The notes under the pieces were generated by a model. It did not search any database. It had not been told where the DNA came from and worked only from the letters and a program-made list of their open reading frames with translations. Below are positions 15,109 through 23,098 of a stretch of DNA of 27,872 nt, piece by piece; position 1 is the first letter of the stretch; the number at the start of each line of letters is the position of its first letter. Made by a program: the position numbers and the translations under genes. This stretch comes from Intrasporangium_A sp039812505 (GTDB taxonomy: Bacteria; Actinomycetota; Actinomycetes; Actinomycetales; Dermatophilaceae): positions 1-27,872 of the forward strand of contig NZ_JBDIAQ010000032.1 of assembly GCF_039812505.1 (NCBI RefSeq), read 5' to 3'.

Positions 15109-16890
15109 GTGGTTCAGGGGAGTCACCGGCGCGCCCGCGTCATGGGTTTCGTCTGGGCAATCGTCGACGCGGTCGTGTGGGTGCTGGCCATCTACGTGAC
15201 GCGCCTCATCCTCCTCGGGTTCTCCGTCGGGGTGTTCTCCACCGGCTTGGCCCTGGCTGCCGCCGTCGCCTTCGTCGCCCACCTCGTCATCGGCCACCTG
15301 GTCGGACCCTACGCGGCCGGCCACATCCGGCGTTCCTTCGACGAGGTCCTGGCCCTCACCGTCACGGTGCTGCTCAACTCGATCGGGCTGTTCGCCTGGT
15401 CGCTCTTCCACGAGGGCATGATCCCGCGCGGGACGGGACCGACCGCCGGCGCCTCCGCCCTGATCGTCATGTTCGCTCTGCGGTTCGCCGTGCGCACCTA
15501 CCGGGCGCACCGGACGAGAGAGCGGGCGGGCGAGCGACGAGCATTGATCTTCGGCTCCGATGGCGCCGGGCGCCGTCTGCTGCACAACGTCATCCATGAC
15601 GAGTCCAGCAAGATCACCCCGGTCGGCCTGTTCGAAGACGACCGGAGCAAGCAGCGCATCGAGGGCTACCGGCGGCTCGGCACTCGTCAGAACCTCGCCG
15701 CAGTGGCGATGCGGACCGAGGCCGACACCCGGATCATCGCCCTGCCCAACGCGGACTCGGCGCTCCTGCGTGACCTGTCCGAGCGGGCCTCAGAGGCCTG
15801 CCTGGAGGCTCTCATCCTCCCGCCGCCGCGCGAGATCATCGGGGGTCGGCCCACGCCGGGCGACCTGCGCCGCAAGCCCGTCCACCTGGACACCTCGATG
15901 ATCAAGCGGCAGTTGACCGGCAAGCGGATCCTCGTCACCAGCGCGGGTGGCTCGTTCGGCTCCGAGCTGTGCCGGCAGATCGCGCAGTTCGAGCCGGGGC
16001 GGCTCATCATGCTCGACCGCGACGAGTCCGGCCTGCAGGCGACCCAGCTGAGCATGACCGGGCACGGCCTGCTCGAAAGCGACGACATCGTGCTGGCCAA
16101 CATCCGCGACACCGAGGCCCTCACCCATATCTTCGAATGCACCCGGCCCGAGATCGTCTTCCACGCCGCGGCGCTGAAGCACCTCCCGCTTCTTGAGGCA
16201 TACCCGCTCGAGGCCTGGAAGAACAACGTCCTCGGCACGCTCAACGTCCTCGAGGCGGCAGCCCGGGTCGGCGTCGAGGTCTTCGTCAACATCTCGACGG
16301 ACAAGGCGGCGAACCCGACCTCGGTCCTCGGCTACAGCAAGCGCGTCGCCAAGCGGCTCACCGCCGGCTTCGCCGCGTGCGACCACGGACGATACGTGTC
16401 CGTCCGGCTCGGCAACATCCTCGGCTTGCGCGGATCGGTGGTCCACCTCTTCCGCGAGCAGATCGAGCGCGGGGACCCGGTGACGGTGACCCATCCGGCT
16501 GTGAAGCGCTACTTCATGCTCATCCCCGAGGCGTGCCGGCTCGTCCTCGAGGCCGCGACCATCGGCCGCGAGGGCGAGGTGATGGTCCCCGAGATGGAGG
16601 ACCAGGTCAAGATCGTCGACGTCGCCGAGACGATGATCCGGATGAGTGGCCGCCACGACATCGAGATCACCTTCACCGACCTGCGCGACGGCGAGAATCT
16701 CGGCGAGGAGCTCTTTGCACAGGAGGAGGGCCGTCGCAAGACTGAGCACCCGCTCGTCGATAGCGTCGGCGTTCCTCCGATCTCGACGACGCAGGTCACC
16801 TCAACATCCTTCCTGAGCCACCACGCCGCTGCGGCGTGGATGGGCGGGGAGGCCACCACAGCCGTGCACCACCAAGCGGTGGCAGGGTGA
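15109..16890 (+). CDS. Membrane-bound UDP-GlcNAc 4,6-dehydratase (PglF/WbpM/CapD-like)
   Basis: A 593-residue polysaccharide biosynthesis protein. Four transmembrane helices occupy about the first 130 residues, followed by a nucleotide-binding-like region (ALIFGSDGAGRRLLHNV). The C-terminal SDR dehydratase domain starts with VTSAGGSFGSELCRQIA (about 276-292) and has HAAALKHLPLLE, the ISTDKAANPTSVLGYSKR segment holding the catalytic lysines, and RLGNILGLRGSVV. This architecture belongs to the PglF/WbpM/FlaA1-long family, which converts UDP-GlcNAc to the 4-keto-6-deoxy sugar. GTG 15109 was chosen because AGGAGGG lies just before it, although spacing is short; starts at 15007/15010 are in frame. 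The next gene overlaps by 4 bases (GTGA). It opens the operon and supplies the substrate for the aminotransferase at 18826. Confidence 0.88.
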   Translation: MVQGSHRRARVMGFVWAIVDAVVWVLAIYVTRLILLGFSVGVFSTGLALAAAVAFVAHLVIGHLVGPYAAGHIRRSFDEVLALTVTVLLNSIGLFAWSLFHEGMIPRGTGPTAGASALIVMFALRFAVRTYRAHRTRERAGERRALIFGSDGAGRRLLHNVIHDESSKITPVGLFEDDRSKQRIEGYRRLGTRQNLAAVAMRTEADTRIIALPNADSALLRDLSERASEACLEALILPPPREIIGGRPTPGDLRRKPVHLDTSMIKRQLTGKRILVTSAGGSFGSELCRQIAQFEPGRLIMLDRDESGLQATQLSMTGHGLLESDDIVLANIRDTEALTHIFECTRPEIVFHAAALKHLPLLEAYPLEAWKNNVLGTLNVLEAAARVGVEVFVNISTDKAANPTSVLGYSKRVAKRLTAGFAACDHGRYVSVRLGNILGLRGSVVHLFREQIERGDPVTVTHPAVKRYFMLIPEACRLVLEAATIGREGEVMVPEMEDQVKIVDVAETMIRMSGRHDIEITFTDLRDGENLGEELFAQEEGRRKTEHPLVDSVGVPPISTTQVTSTSFLSHHAAAAWMGGEATTAVHHQAVAG

Positions 16891-17525
16891 CCCGGCCCAT
16901 TGTCGTCATCGGCTGCGGGGGGCACGGCAGAGAGGTTCACGACATCATCGAGGCGATCAACGACGCATCCCCGGCGTGGGACTTCTGCGGCTATCTCGAT
17001 GACGCGCCGGACCCGACCAACGTTGCCCTGGTCAAGGCCCGGGGTTCCGCGGTGCTCGGCGGATCGGCCTGGCTGCACGCTGCCGCACGAGACATTCACT
17101 ACGTCATCGGAATCGGCTCAGGTGATGTCAGGCAGCGGCTTGACGAGGAGCTGTCCAGCCGAGGCCGAGCAGCGGCCACGCTGGTGCATCCGACCGCGAG
17201 CATCGGAACCCAGGGAGAGGTGGGCGAGGGCTCGGTCCTGTGGCCAGGCTCGCGAATGACCACGAACGTCCACGTGGGCCGCCATACGCACATCAACCAA
17301 AACGCGACCGTCGGGCATGACTCCGTGCTCGGTGACTATGTGACCGTGAACCCGCTGGCCGCACTGTCCGGTGGGGTGCGAGTCGGCGACCGAGCCATGA
17401 TCGGAGCGGGGTCGGTGGTCCTTCAATACAGGTCACTCGGTCAGGGTTGCAGCGTCGGCGCAGGCGCGTGTGTTGTCAAAGACGTCCCCACTGAAACAGT
17501 CGTCAAGGGAGTCCCAGCCAGATGA
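16887..17525 (+). CDS. PglD/NeuD-family sugar-nucleotide N-acetyltransferase
   Basis: A 212-residue acetyltransferase. The N-terminal Rossmann-like part begins IVVIGCGGHGREVHDII, the family signature for binding the UDP-sugar. The C-terminal left-handed beta-helix, made of hexapeptide repeats, includes VHPTASIG, NATVGHDSVLGDYVTVNP and MIGAGSVVL. His144 in NATVGHDS aligns with the catalytic base known in PglD. In the PglD pathway the enzyme acetylates the C4 amino group of UDP-4-amino-4,6-dideoxy-GlcNAc. GTG 16887 overlaps the dehydratase stop, and the protein's last bases overlap the next start (ATGA), so all three are translationally coupled. A NeuD-type sialic acid role is unlikely because no neuA, neuB or neuC gene is in the window. 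Confidence 0.85.
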   Translation: MTRPIVVIGCGGHGREVHDIIEAINDASPAWDFCGYLDDAPDPTNVALVKARGSAVLGGSAWLHAAARDIHYVIGIGSGDVRQRLDEELSSRGRAAATLVHPTASIGTQGEVGEGSVLWPGSRMTTNVHVGRHTHINQNATVGHDSVLGDYVTVNPLAALSGGVRVGDRAMIGAGSVVLQYRSLGQGCSVGAGACVVKDVPTETVVKGVPAR

Positions 17526-18829
17526 ACGATCGGATCCATCCGCCAATCCCGGAGGTGCCGAACGGGGTGCGGCTCGCCGTCGTCGGGCTCGGCTATGTCG
17601 GGCTGCCGCTCGCGGTCGAGTTCGGCCAGCACGTCGACGTAGTCGGCTTCGACATCAACGAGCGACGGGTCAAGGAACTGCGCGACGGGCATGACCACAC
17701 TCTCGAGGTCACCGGGGCCGAGCTGGCCGCGGCAACCCGGCTGCGGTTCACCGACGACGAGCGCGACCTGGCCGGCGCGAACGTCTATGTAGTGACGACC
17801 CCGACGCCTGTCGACGAGTTCAAGCAGCCCGACCTGTCGCTGGTGCTGTCGGCCACGACCGCGATCGGCCGGGCGCTGCGGCGTGGGGACGTGGTGATCT
17901 ATGAGTCGACGGTCTATCCGGGCGCGACCGAGGAGCGGTGCGTGCCGGTGCTGGAGGCGGTGTCCGGGCTGACCTTCAACGAAGACTTCTTTGTGGGCTA
18001 CAGCCCGGAGCGGATCAACCCCGGCGACAAGGAGCACCGCGTCGTCTCGATCGTGAAGGTGACCTCGGGCTCGACCCCTGAGGCAGCGGACTTCGTGGAT
18101 GCGCTGTATCGGCTTGTCGTGACGGCCGGCACCCACCGGGCGCCGTCGATCAAGGTGGCCGAGGCGGCCAAGGTCATCGAGAACACGCAGCGTGACGTTA
18201 ACATCGCCCTGGTCAACGAGCTGGCGATGCTGTTCAACAAGTTGGGCATCGACACCGAGGACGTGCTGCTGGCGGCCGGGTCGAAGTGGAACTTCCTGGG
18301 CTTCCGGCCGGGCCTGGTCGGCGGGCACTGCATCGGGGTCGACCCGTACTACCTGACCCAGAAGGCGCAGGCGGTCGGCTACCACCCGGAGATCATCCTG
18401 GCCGGGCGACGCCTGAATGACGGGATGGGCGGTTATATCGCCGCGCAGCTGGTCAAGCAGATGACCAAGCAGGGCATCCGGGTGCAGGGCGCCCGGGTGC
18501 TGGTGCTCGGGCTGACCTTCAAGGAGAACACGCCGGACCTGCGCAACTCCCGGGTTATCGACATCATCGACGAGCTGTCCGACTACGACATCACCGTCCA
18601 GGTGATGGACCCATGGGCCGAGCCGGAGGAGGTCCACCGGGCGCACGGGTTCGACCTGGTCACCGACCCCGAGCAGGGCACGTATGACGCGGTCGTCCTC
18701 GCCGTGGCGCATCGCCAGTTCGCCGAGCTCGGCGTGCAGCGGCTCCGGTCGTGGGGCCGACCCGACGGCCACGTCCTCTATGACCTGAAGTATGTGCTGA
18801 GCCGCACCGAGTCGGATCTGCGGCTATGA
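17522..18829 (+). CDS. UDP-N-acetylhexosamine 6-dehydrogenase (TviB/WbpO family)
   Basis: A 435-residue UDP-sugar dehydrogenase that oxidises C6 of a UDP-HexNAc to the carboxylate, using two NAD+. It has the NAD-binding motif VVGLGYVGLPLAVEF (20-34), VTTPTPVDE, YESTVYPGATEE, GYSPERINPGDKEH, KVIENTQRDVNIALVNELA and catalytic Cys270 in GGHCIGVDPYYLT. The ERINPGDK and GSKWNF patterns fit the TviB/WbpO branch (UDP-GalNAc or UDP-GlcNAc) rather than UDP-glucose dehydrogenase. ATG 17522 overlaps the previous stop by 4 bases, and its own stop overlaps the next ATG. The product, UDP-HexNAcA, is a likely acidic sugar of the polymer. All catalytic residues appear present. Confidence 0.9.
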   Translation: MNDRIHPPIPEVPNGVRLAVVGLGYVGLPLAVEFGQHVDVVGFDINERRVKELRDGHDHTLEVTGAELAAATRLRFTDDERDLAGANVYVVTTPTPVDEFKQPDLSLVLSATTAIGRALRRGDVVIYESTVYPGATEERCVPVLEAVSGLTFNEDFFVGYSPERINPGDKEHRVVSIVKVTSGSTPEAADFVDALYRLVVTAGTHRAPSIKVAEAAKVIENTQRDVNIALVNELAMLFNKLGIDTEDVLLAAGSKWNFLGFRPGLVGGHCIGVDPYYLTQKAQAVGYHPEIILAGRRLNDGMGGYIAAQLVKQMTKQGIRVQGARVLVLGLTFKENTPDLRNSRVIDIIDELSDYDITVQVMDPWAEPEEVHRAHGFDLVTDPEQGTYDAVVLAVAHRQFAELGVQRLRSWGRPDGHVLYDLKYVLSRTESDLRL

Positions 18830-19980
18830 GCGGGCGGATCCATCTGTCGTCACCGGACGTCACGGATGCGGAGGAGCGGGCGCTGCTGCGCGCCATACGG
18901 TCTGGCTGGGTCGCCCCGCTCGGGCCAGAGGTGGACGCGTTCGAGGCGGAGCTCGGCGCCTACACGGGGCGCTCGCACGTGGTCGCGCTGTCCTCGGGCA
19001 CGGCCGCGCTGCATCTGGGGTTGCTGTGTCTCGGGGTGGGGCCGGGCGATCTGGTCGTGACCTCGACGATGACGTTCGCGGCGACCGCGAACGCGATCGT
19101 GTATGCCGGCGCAGAGCCGGTATTCGTCGACTGCGACCAGACCGGCAACCTGGATCCGGACCTGCTGGCGCAGGTGATGGCCGATCCCGAGATTGGGCCG
19201 CGGGTGGCGGCGGTCGTGCCGGTCGACCTGTTCGGCAAGGTCGCCGACCACGAGCGGATCGGTCAGGTCGCCGCCGAGCACCGGGTGCCGGTGCTCTCGG
19301 ATGCCGCCGAGTCGCTCGGCGCGACCCGGGGCGGGCGCGCGTCGGCCGGGTTCGGTCAGGCCGCGGCCGTGTCGTTCAACGGCAACAAGGTGATGACGAC
19401 CTCCGGTGGGGGAGCGCTGCTGACCGATGACCCGGTGATCGCCGACCGGGCCCGCTACCTGGCGACCCAGGCGCGTCAACCGGTGCCCCACTACGAGCAC
19501 GTCGAGGTCGGCTTCAACTACCGTCTCTCGAACCTGCTCGCCGCGCTCGGCCGGGCGCAACTGGCCCGGCTCGTCGAGATGATCGAGCGTCGTCGCGCCC
19601 ATCGGGACGGCTACCGCCACCTGTTCGCGACCGTGCCCGGGGTAACCCTCTTCGGTGAGCCGGCGGTCACCGACGACGGGACGACCCGGGACAACTTCTG
19701 GCTTACATCCATCCTGGTAGACCCGCCTGTTGCCGGTTTCACCCGGGACGAGCTAATCGCGGTGCTGGCGCGAGCCGACATCGAGGCCCGCCCACTGTGG
19801 AAGCCTATGCATCTGCAGCCCGTCTTCGCCCAGGTCCGGTCCGTCGTCAGCGGGACGAGCGAGCGGCTCTTCGCGACTGGCCTGTCTCTGCCGAGCGGGT
19901 CCGTCCTTGACGAGCAGGACATGGCTCGGGTCCACGACACCATCACCCCGCTGATCGAGGACACCCGTGCGACCGCGTGA
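18826..19980 (+). CDS. DegT/DnrJ/EryC1-family sugar aminotransferase (PglE-like)
   Basis: A 384-residue PLP-dependent aminotransferase acting on keto sugar nucleotides. It begins with the family pattern IHLSSPDVTDAEERALLRAI and GWVAPLGPEVDAFE. PLP-binding features are SSGTAALHLGL, Asp159 in SDAAESLGA (contacts the pyridine N) and the Schiff-base lysine Lys188 in SFNGNKVMTTSGGG, followed by VGFNYRLSNLLAALG. With the dehydratase and PglD-like acetyltransferase alongside, it most likely forms the 4-amino group of UDP-4-amino-4,6-dideoxy-GlcNAc. PseC-like activity is possible but no other pseudaminic acid genes are present. It starts at an ATGA overlap and its end overlaps the next gene by 14 bases. 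Confidence 0.9.
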   Translation: MSGRIHLSSPDVTDAEERALLRAIRSGWVAPLGPEVDAFEAELGAYTGRSHVVALSSGTAALHLGLLCLGVGPGDLVVTSTMTFAATANAIVYAGAEPVFVDCDQTGNLDPDLLAQVMADPEIGPRVAAVVPVDLFGKVADHERIGQVAAEHRVPVLSDAAESLGATRGGRASAGFGQAAAVSFNGNKVMTTSGGGALLTDDPVIADRARYLATQARQPVPHYEHVEVGFNYRLSNLLAALGRAQLARLVEMIERRRAHRDGYRHLFATVPGVTLFGEPAVTDDGTTRDNFWLTSILVDPPVAGFTRDELIAVLARADIEARPLWKPMHLQPVFAQVRSVVSGTSERLFATGLSLPSGSVLDEQDMARVHDTITPLIEDTRATA

Positions 19981-20644
19981 CAAGCGACGCGGGCGGCTCC
20001 GCTATGACACCGTCAAGCGCGGCATTGACGTAACCGTCGCGGCCGTCGGGCTTGTCCTGACCGCCCCGATCCAGATCGTCACCGCCGTCACCGTGCTCGT
20101 CGTGCACGGACGGCCCGTCCTCTTCCGGCAGCAACGGCCGGGCAAGGACGAGGTCATCTTCGAGCTGGTCAAGTTCCGCACCATGCGCCTCCCGGACGCC
20201 ACCCACGTCACCGACGCTGAGCGCCTGACCCGCTTCGGCCAGTTCCTGCGCTCGACCAGCCTCGACGAGTTGCCCTCCCTGTGGAACGTGTTGAAGGGCG
20301 ACATGAGCCTCGTCGGCCCACGCCCCCTGCTCGTGGAGTACCTACCCCTCTACAGCCCTGAGCAGGCGCGCCGTCACGAGGTCCGACCCGGCATCACTGG
20401 TCTTGCCCAGATCAACGGCCGTAACGCCCTGACTTGGGAGGACAAGTTCACCTTGGACATCAAGTATGTCCAGAATCGGCGCCTTTCCGTTGACCTAGAA
20501 GTCCTGCTCCGAACCGCAAAATCCGTCTTGCTGCGGGAAGGTATCAACGCTGCAGGTTATGTCACGGTGGGGGGATTCGTCGGCACGCTGGCGCGCGTGA
20601 TGGAAGAAGGAGCCCAGAGTTGTTGTGAAATAGGTGCCTGTTAA
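19967..20644 (+). CDS. PglC-like undecaprenyl-phosphate phosphosugar transferase
   Basis: A 225-residue monotopic phosphoglycosyl transferase (bacterial sugar transferase family) that starts a repeat unit by moving a sugar-1-phosphate to undecaprenyl phosphate. One hydrophobic, probably re-entrant helix (about 21-46) follows a basic N-terminus (VKRGIDV). Then come FRQQRPGK, ELVKFRTMR, the catalytic Asp100-Glu101 dyad in LDELPSLWNVLKGDMSLVGP, and RPGITGLAQINGRNALTWEDK. The short length matches the PglC/WcaJ-C-terminal class rather than long WbaP/CpsE forms. Next to the dehydratase, aminotransferase and acetyltransferase genes, its substrate is probably UDP-diNAcBac. The last 20 or so residues (ending SCCEIGAC) look atypical for the family. 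GTG 19967 overlaps the aminotransferase end. Confidence 0.92.
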   Translation: MRPRDKRRGRLRYDTVKRGIDVTVAAVGLVLTAPIQIVTAVTVLVVHGRPVLFRQQRPGKDEVIFELVKFRTMRLPDATHVTDAERLTRFGQFLRSTSLDELPSLWNVLKGDMSLVGPRPLLVEYLPLYSPEQARRHEVRPGITGLAQINGRNALTWEDKFTLDIKYVQNRRLSVDLEVLLRTAKSVLLREGINAAGYVTVGGFVGTLARVMEEGAQSCCEIGAC

Positions 20645-20800
20645 GTGGCAGATTCGCGGATGAACCTTTACAGGAGGTATGTCACGGAGATTGACGGGAA
20701 GTGCATCCTAAATGCTCAAGGCTCCGGCAGCATCTCAGTTCTGGGCTATGTCAGGAAGCCTTTGCTCGACCGACACCACCCCGACAGGACTACCTCGTGA
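20645..20800 (+). CDS. Possible 51-residue small ORF filling the PglC-glycosyltransferase gap
   Basis: A GTG follows the PglC stop codon directly (TAAGTG) and opens a 51-residue frame, MADSRMNLYRRYVTEIDGKC..., whose TGA overlaps the next gene's GTG start in a GTGA junction. That exact fit at both ends is the pattern of this operon, but the ribosome binding site is weak and the sequence resembles nothing recognised. An internal ATG at 20660 is an alternative start. An AGGAGGT lies inside it (20671-20677) but abuts an ATG too closely to be used. It could be a real small protein, a remnant of a deleted gene, or chance. Confidence 0.3.
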   Translation: MADSRMNLYRRYVTEIDGKCILNAQGSGSISVLGYVRKPLLDRHHPDRTTS

Positions 20801-21954
20801 CCCGTGTGACCTTGGTGCTCAAGACAAACGAGGGCGGGACGTGGGTGCTCCCGCAGTTGCGGGCTTTGCGCTCTGCGGGAGCCCAGGTGACTGCTGTCCT
20901 GCCGGCGGGCGACGGTCGATTGCGACGAGCGCTCGACGCCGAAGGGATGCCCGTCGTTGAAGCCCCCTTCGACTTCACGTTCGGCCTGCGGCCGGGCACC
21001 GTCATGGGATTGGCCCGGCTCCGGCACGTGATTCGCGCGACACGTGCGGACGTCGTCTTCTATCACCTGTACGCTAGCGCCATCGCGGCGAGATTGTCGA
21101 CTTTGGGCACCGGACTGCGACGCGTCCACATGGTCGCCGGTCCGCTCTACCTTGAGAGTCGAGGGATTCGTACCGTCGAACGCGTTCTCATGCGCCTCGA
21201 CACGCGGCTCATCGCAGGTTCGGAGTACACAGCGTCGCTGTACCGGGATCTGGGTATGCCAACTGACCGCCTAGTTGCGGTGCCTTATGGGGTCGATCTT
21301 GTAAAGTTTGCGCGTCCTGCGTCCTCCCGATCGCAGACACTGGCGTTGGAGTACGGCCTAGCACGCGAGCGCCACACGGATGGTCTCGTTGCCGTCATGG
21401 TGGCCTATGTGTATGCACCCAAGTCTGCGGTATTCCCGGGGATCGGCATCAAAGGCCACGATGTATTGCTGGAGGCGTGGAGCCGAATCCGTCAGGACCA
21501 TCCTGATGCGCGGCTCCTGCTCGTTGGGTCGGGCTTCGACGAGGCTGGCGAGGAATACCGGCAATGTCTCCTGCGTCGGTACCGGATCGCTGATGATCCG
21601 ACGATCGAGTGGATCGAAAAGGTGGACGACGTCCGTCCCTTCTACAGAGGGGCCGACGTGTCCGTGTCACCTTCCCTGAGCGAGAACCATGGCGCGGCAT
21701 TGGAGGCGAGCGCAATGCAGGTGCCCTCTATCGTGTCAAATGCCGGAGCCCTGCCGGAGACTGTGCCACCAGACGGAGGCTGGATCGTGCCTGCCGGTGA
21801 CGTGGCGGCGCTTGCGGACGCCCTGCGCAAAGCGGCTGCCGAGAAGAAGTCCGGGGCGCTCGCACGACGTGGCGTTCTCGCACGCGCGCACATGCTTAGC
21901 AACTTCAATGTGGAGACGTGCTCCGCCCGAGTCGTGGAGCAAGTTCTTGGCTGA
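20797..21954 (+). CDS. GT4-family glycosyltransferase
   Basis: A 385-residue GT-B-fold retaining glycosyltransferase, presumably adding a sugar to the undecaprenyl-linked unit at the cytoplasmic face. The N-terminal domain begins VTRVTLVLKTNEGGTWVLPQL, a variant of the usual Gly-rich acceptor loop. The C-terminal GT4 domain shows VPYGVDLVKF, RLLLVGSGFDEAGEEY, WIEKVDDVRPFYRGADVSVSPS and the nucleotide-sugar EX7E motif in SENHGAALEASAMQVPSIVS. GTG 20797 was chosen because AGGA lies 7 bases upstream and it opens the conserved domain; a longer frame to 20701 adds unlike sequence. Codon usage is less GC-biased than in the precursor block. Donor and acceptor unknown. Confidence 0.88.
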   Translation: MTRVTLVLKTNEGGTWVLPQLRALRSAGAQVTAVLPAGDGRLRRALDAEGMPVVEAPFDFTFGLRPGTVMGLARLRHVIRATRADVVFYHLYASAIAARLSTLGTGLRRVHMVAGPLYLESRGIRTVERVLMRLDTRLIAGSEYTASLYRDLGMPTDRLVAVPYGVDLVKFARPASSRSQTLALEYGLARERHTDGLVAVMVAYVYAPKSAVFPGIGIKGHDVLLEAWSRIRQDHPDARLLLVGSGFDEAGEEYRQCLLRRYRIADDPTIEWIEKVDDVRPFYRGADVSVSPSLSENHGAALEASAMQVPSIVSNAGALPETVPPDGGWIVPAGDVAALADALRKAAAEKKSGALARRGVLARAHMLSNFNVETCSARVVEQVLG

Positions 21955-23098
21955 CCATTCCGCCGTGGTGGCTCTGACGGAACAGCAATGTGCTTTGACC
22001 CCGGGTGGTGAGCTCGTTGGCCGGGCCACGCTCGGCCACCTCGAGTCTTTGGCCCGCGCAGTGCCGTGCACGGTTGTGGCTCGGGTCGGAGCGCCGCCGA
22101 TGCCTCTAAAGCTAGGGGCCTACGCGCCACTTCTGCCCGGTGCGCGCGGGGTGGGCTTACCCTGGTCAGGCCCGGCTTCGTTTGTCTCGGTGATACGAGG
22201 TGTCTGGGCGCAGGTCGGTCGACACCGCGTCGTTGTCGTCTACTTGCCGGGAATCGTGGGGGTCCTCGGCGGATGCCTGGCCCGACTTCGGCGGCGTCGT
22301 CTCGTCGCGGTTGTCGTGGGCAATGCGCGCGAGTCGCTGGCGGCCGACGTTGTCCCGGGTTGGCGTGGAGCAATGGCTCGCAGCCTCCTTCACCGAGGGA
22401 GCCGGTGGGTGGTGCGACATGCTGACGTGGCTCGCTATGTCACTACTTGCGCGCTTCAACAGGTCTATCCAGCGGGCCCTAGAACGCGCAGTTTCGCAGC
22501 CTCCGGCGTGCGGCAAGGGAGGGTGGCGACGCAGCCGCGATCTCGCCCAACGGGCTCGGTGCGCCTGCTCACCGTGGCGAGCATGGACCGGCCCTACAAG
22601 GGCGTCCCCGATCTCCTGGACGCGGTGGAGCAAGTTAGGCAGACCGGAGCCGACATCACACTTCTCGTTGCAGGCACGGGGCGGCTGAAGGCTTCTATAG
22701 AGGCGGAGGCTGACTCTCGGGGAGCCCCTGTCAAGTTCTTGGGGCACCTGACGGGGAAGGCCTTGAACGACGCCTACGCTGAAGCGGACGCATTTGCCTT
22801 AGCGTCTTGGACCGAGGGCATGCCCAGAGCTCTTATCGAAGCGATGTCCGAAGGACTCCCCGCGGTTGCAACCGATGTTGGCGGCGTGTCTGAGTTGCTC
22901 GGCGAACCGTGGCTGAGACGCCCGCGCGACGTCGCGGACCTCGCGCTCGGACTCGAGCTCCTCATGTCGTCGCAGTTCTCGTGGAGCGAGATCAGTGCCG
23001 ATAACCTCGCGCGGGCAGCGCACTTGCTCGAAGCCACCGCGCTAGGCGACGCGGCTTTCGTCGCCGCAGTGACCGAACTCCTTGAGGACCCAACGTGA
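21947..23098 (+). CDS. GT4-family glycosyltransferase
   Basis: A 383-residue GT-B glycosyltransferase. The N-terminal half is weakly conserved (LPGIVGVLGGCLARLRRRRLVAVVVGN). The C-terminal half is clearly GT4: VRLLTVASMDRPYKGVPDLL, ITLLVAGTGRLKASIEA, VKFLGHLTG, then DAFALASWTEGMPRALIEAM with the EX7E pair, and PAVATDVGGVSELL. TTG 21947 was chosen because GGAG lies 7 bases before it and it overlaps the previous gene by 8 bases; GTG codons at 21965 and 21968 are alternatives without a ribosome binding site. Its end overlaps the next GTG by 4 bases. Sugar specificity cannot be read from sequence. Confidence 0.85.
   Translation: MADHSAVVALTEQQCALTPGGELVGRATLGHLESLARAVPCTVVARVGAPPMPLKLGAYAPLLPGARGVGLPWSGPASFVSVIRGVWAQVGRHRVVVVYLPGIVGVLGGCLARLRRRRLVAVVVGNARESLAADVVPGWRGAMARSLLHRGSRWVVRHADVARYVTTCALQQVYPAGPRTRSFAASGVRQGRVATQPRSRPTGSVRLLTVASMDRPYKGVPDLLDAVEQVRQTGADITLLVAGTGRLKASIEAEADSRGAPVKFLGHLTGKALNDAYAEADAFALASWTEGMPRALIEAMSEGLPAVATDVGGVSELLGEPWLRRPRDVADLALGLELLMSSQFSWSEISADNLARAAHLLEATALGDAAFVAAVTELLEDPT

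Noticed and set aside
20671..20682. AGGAGGT followed immediately by ATG, as a start for a gene
   Set aside because: The ribosome binding site directly abuts the ATG, leaving no spacer.
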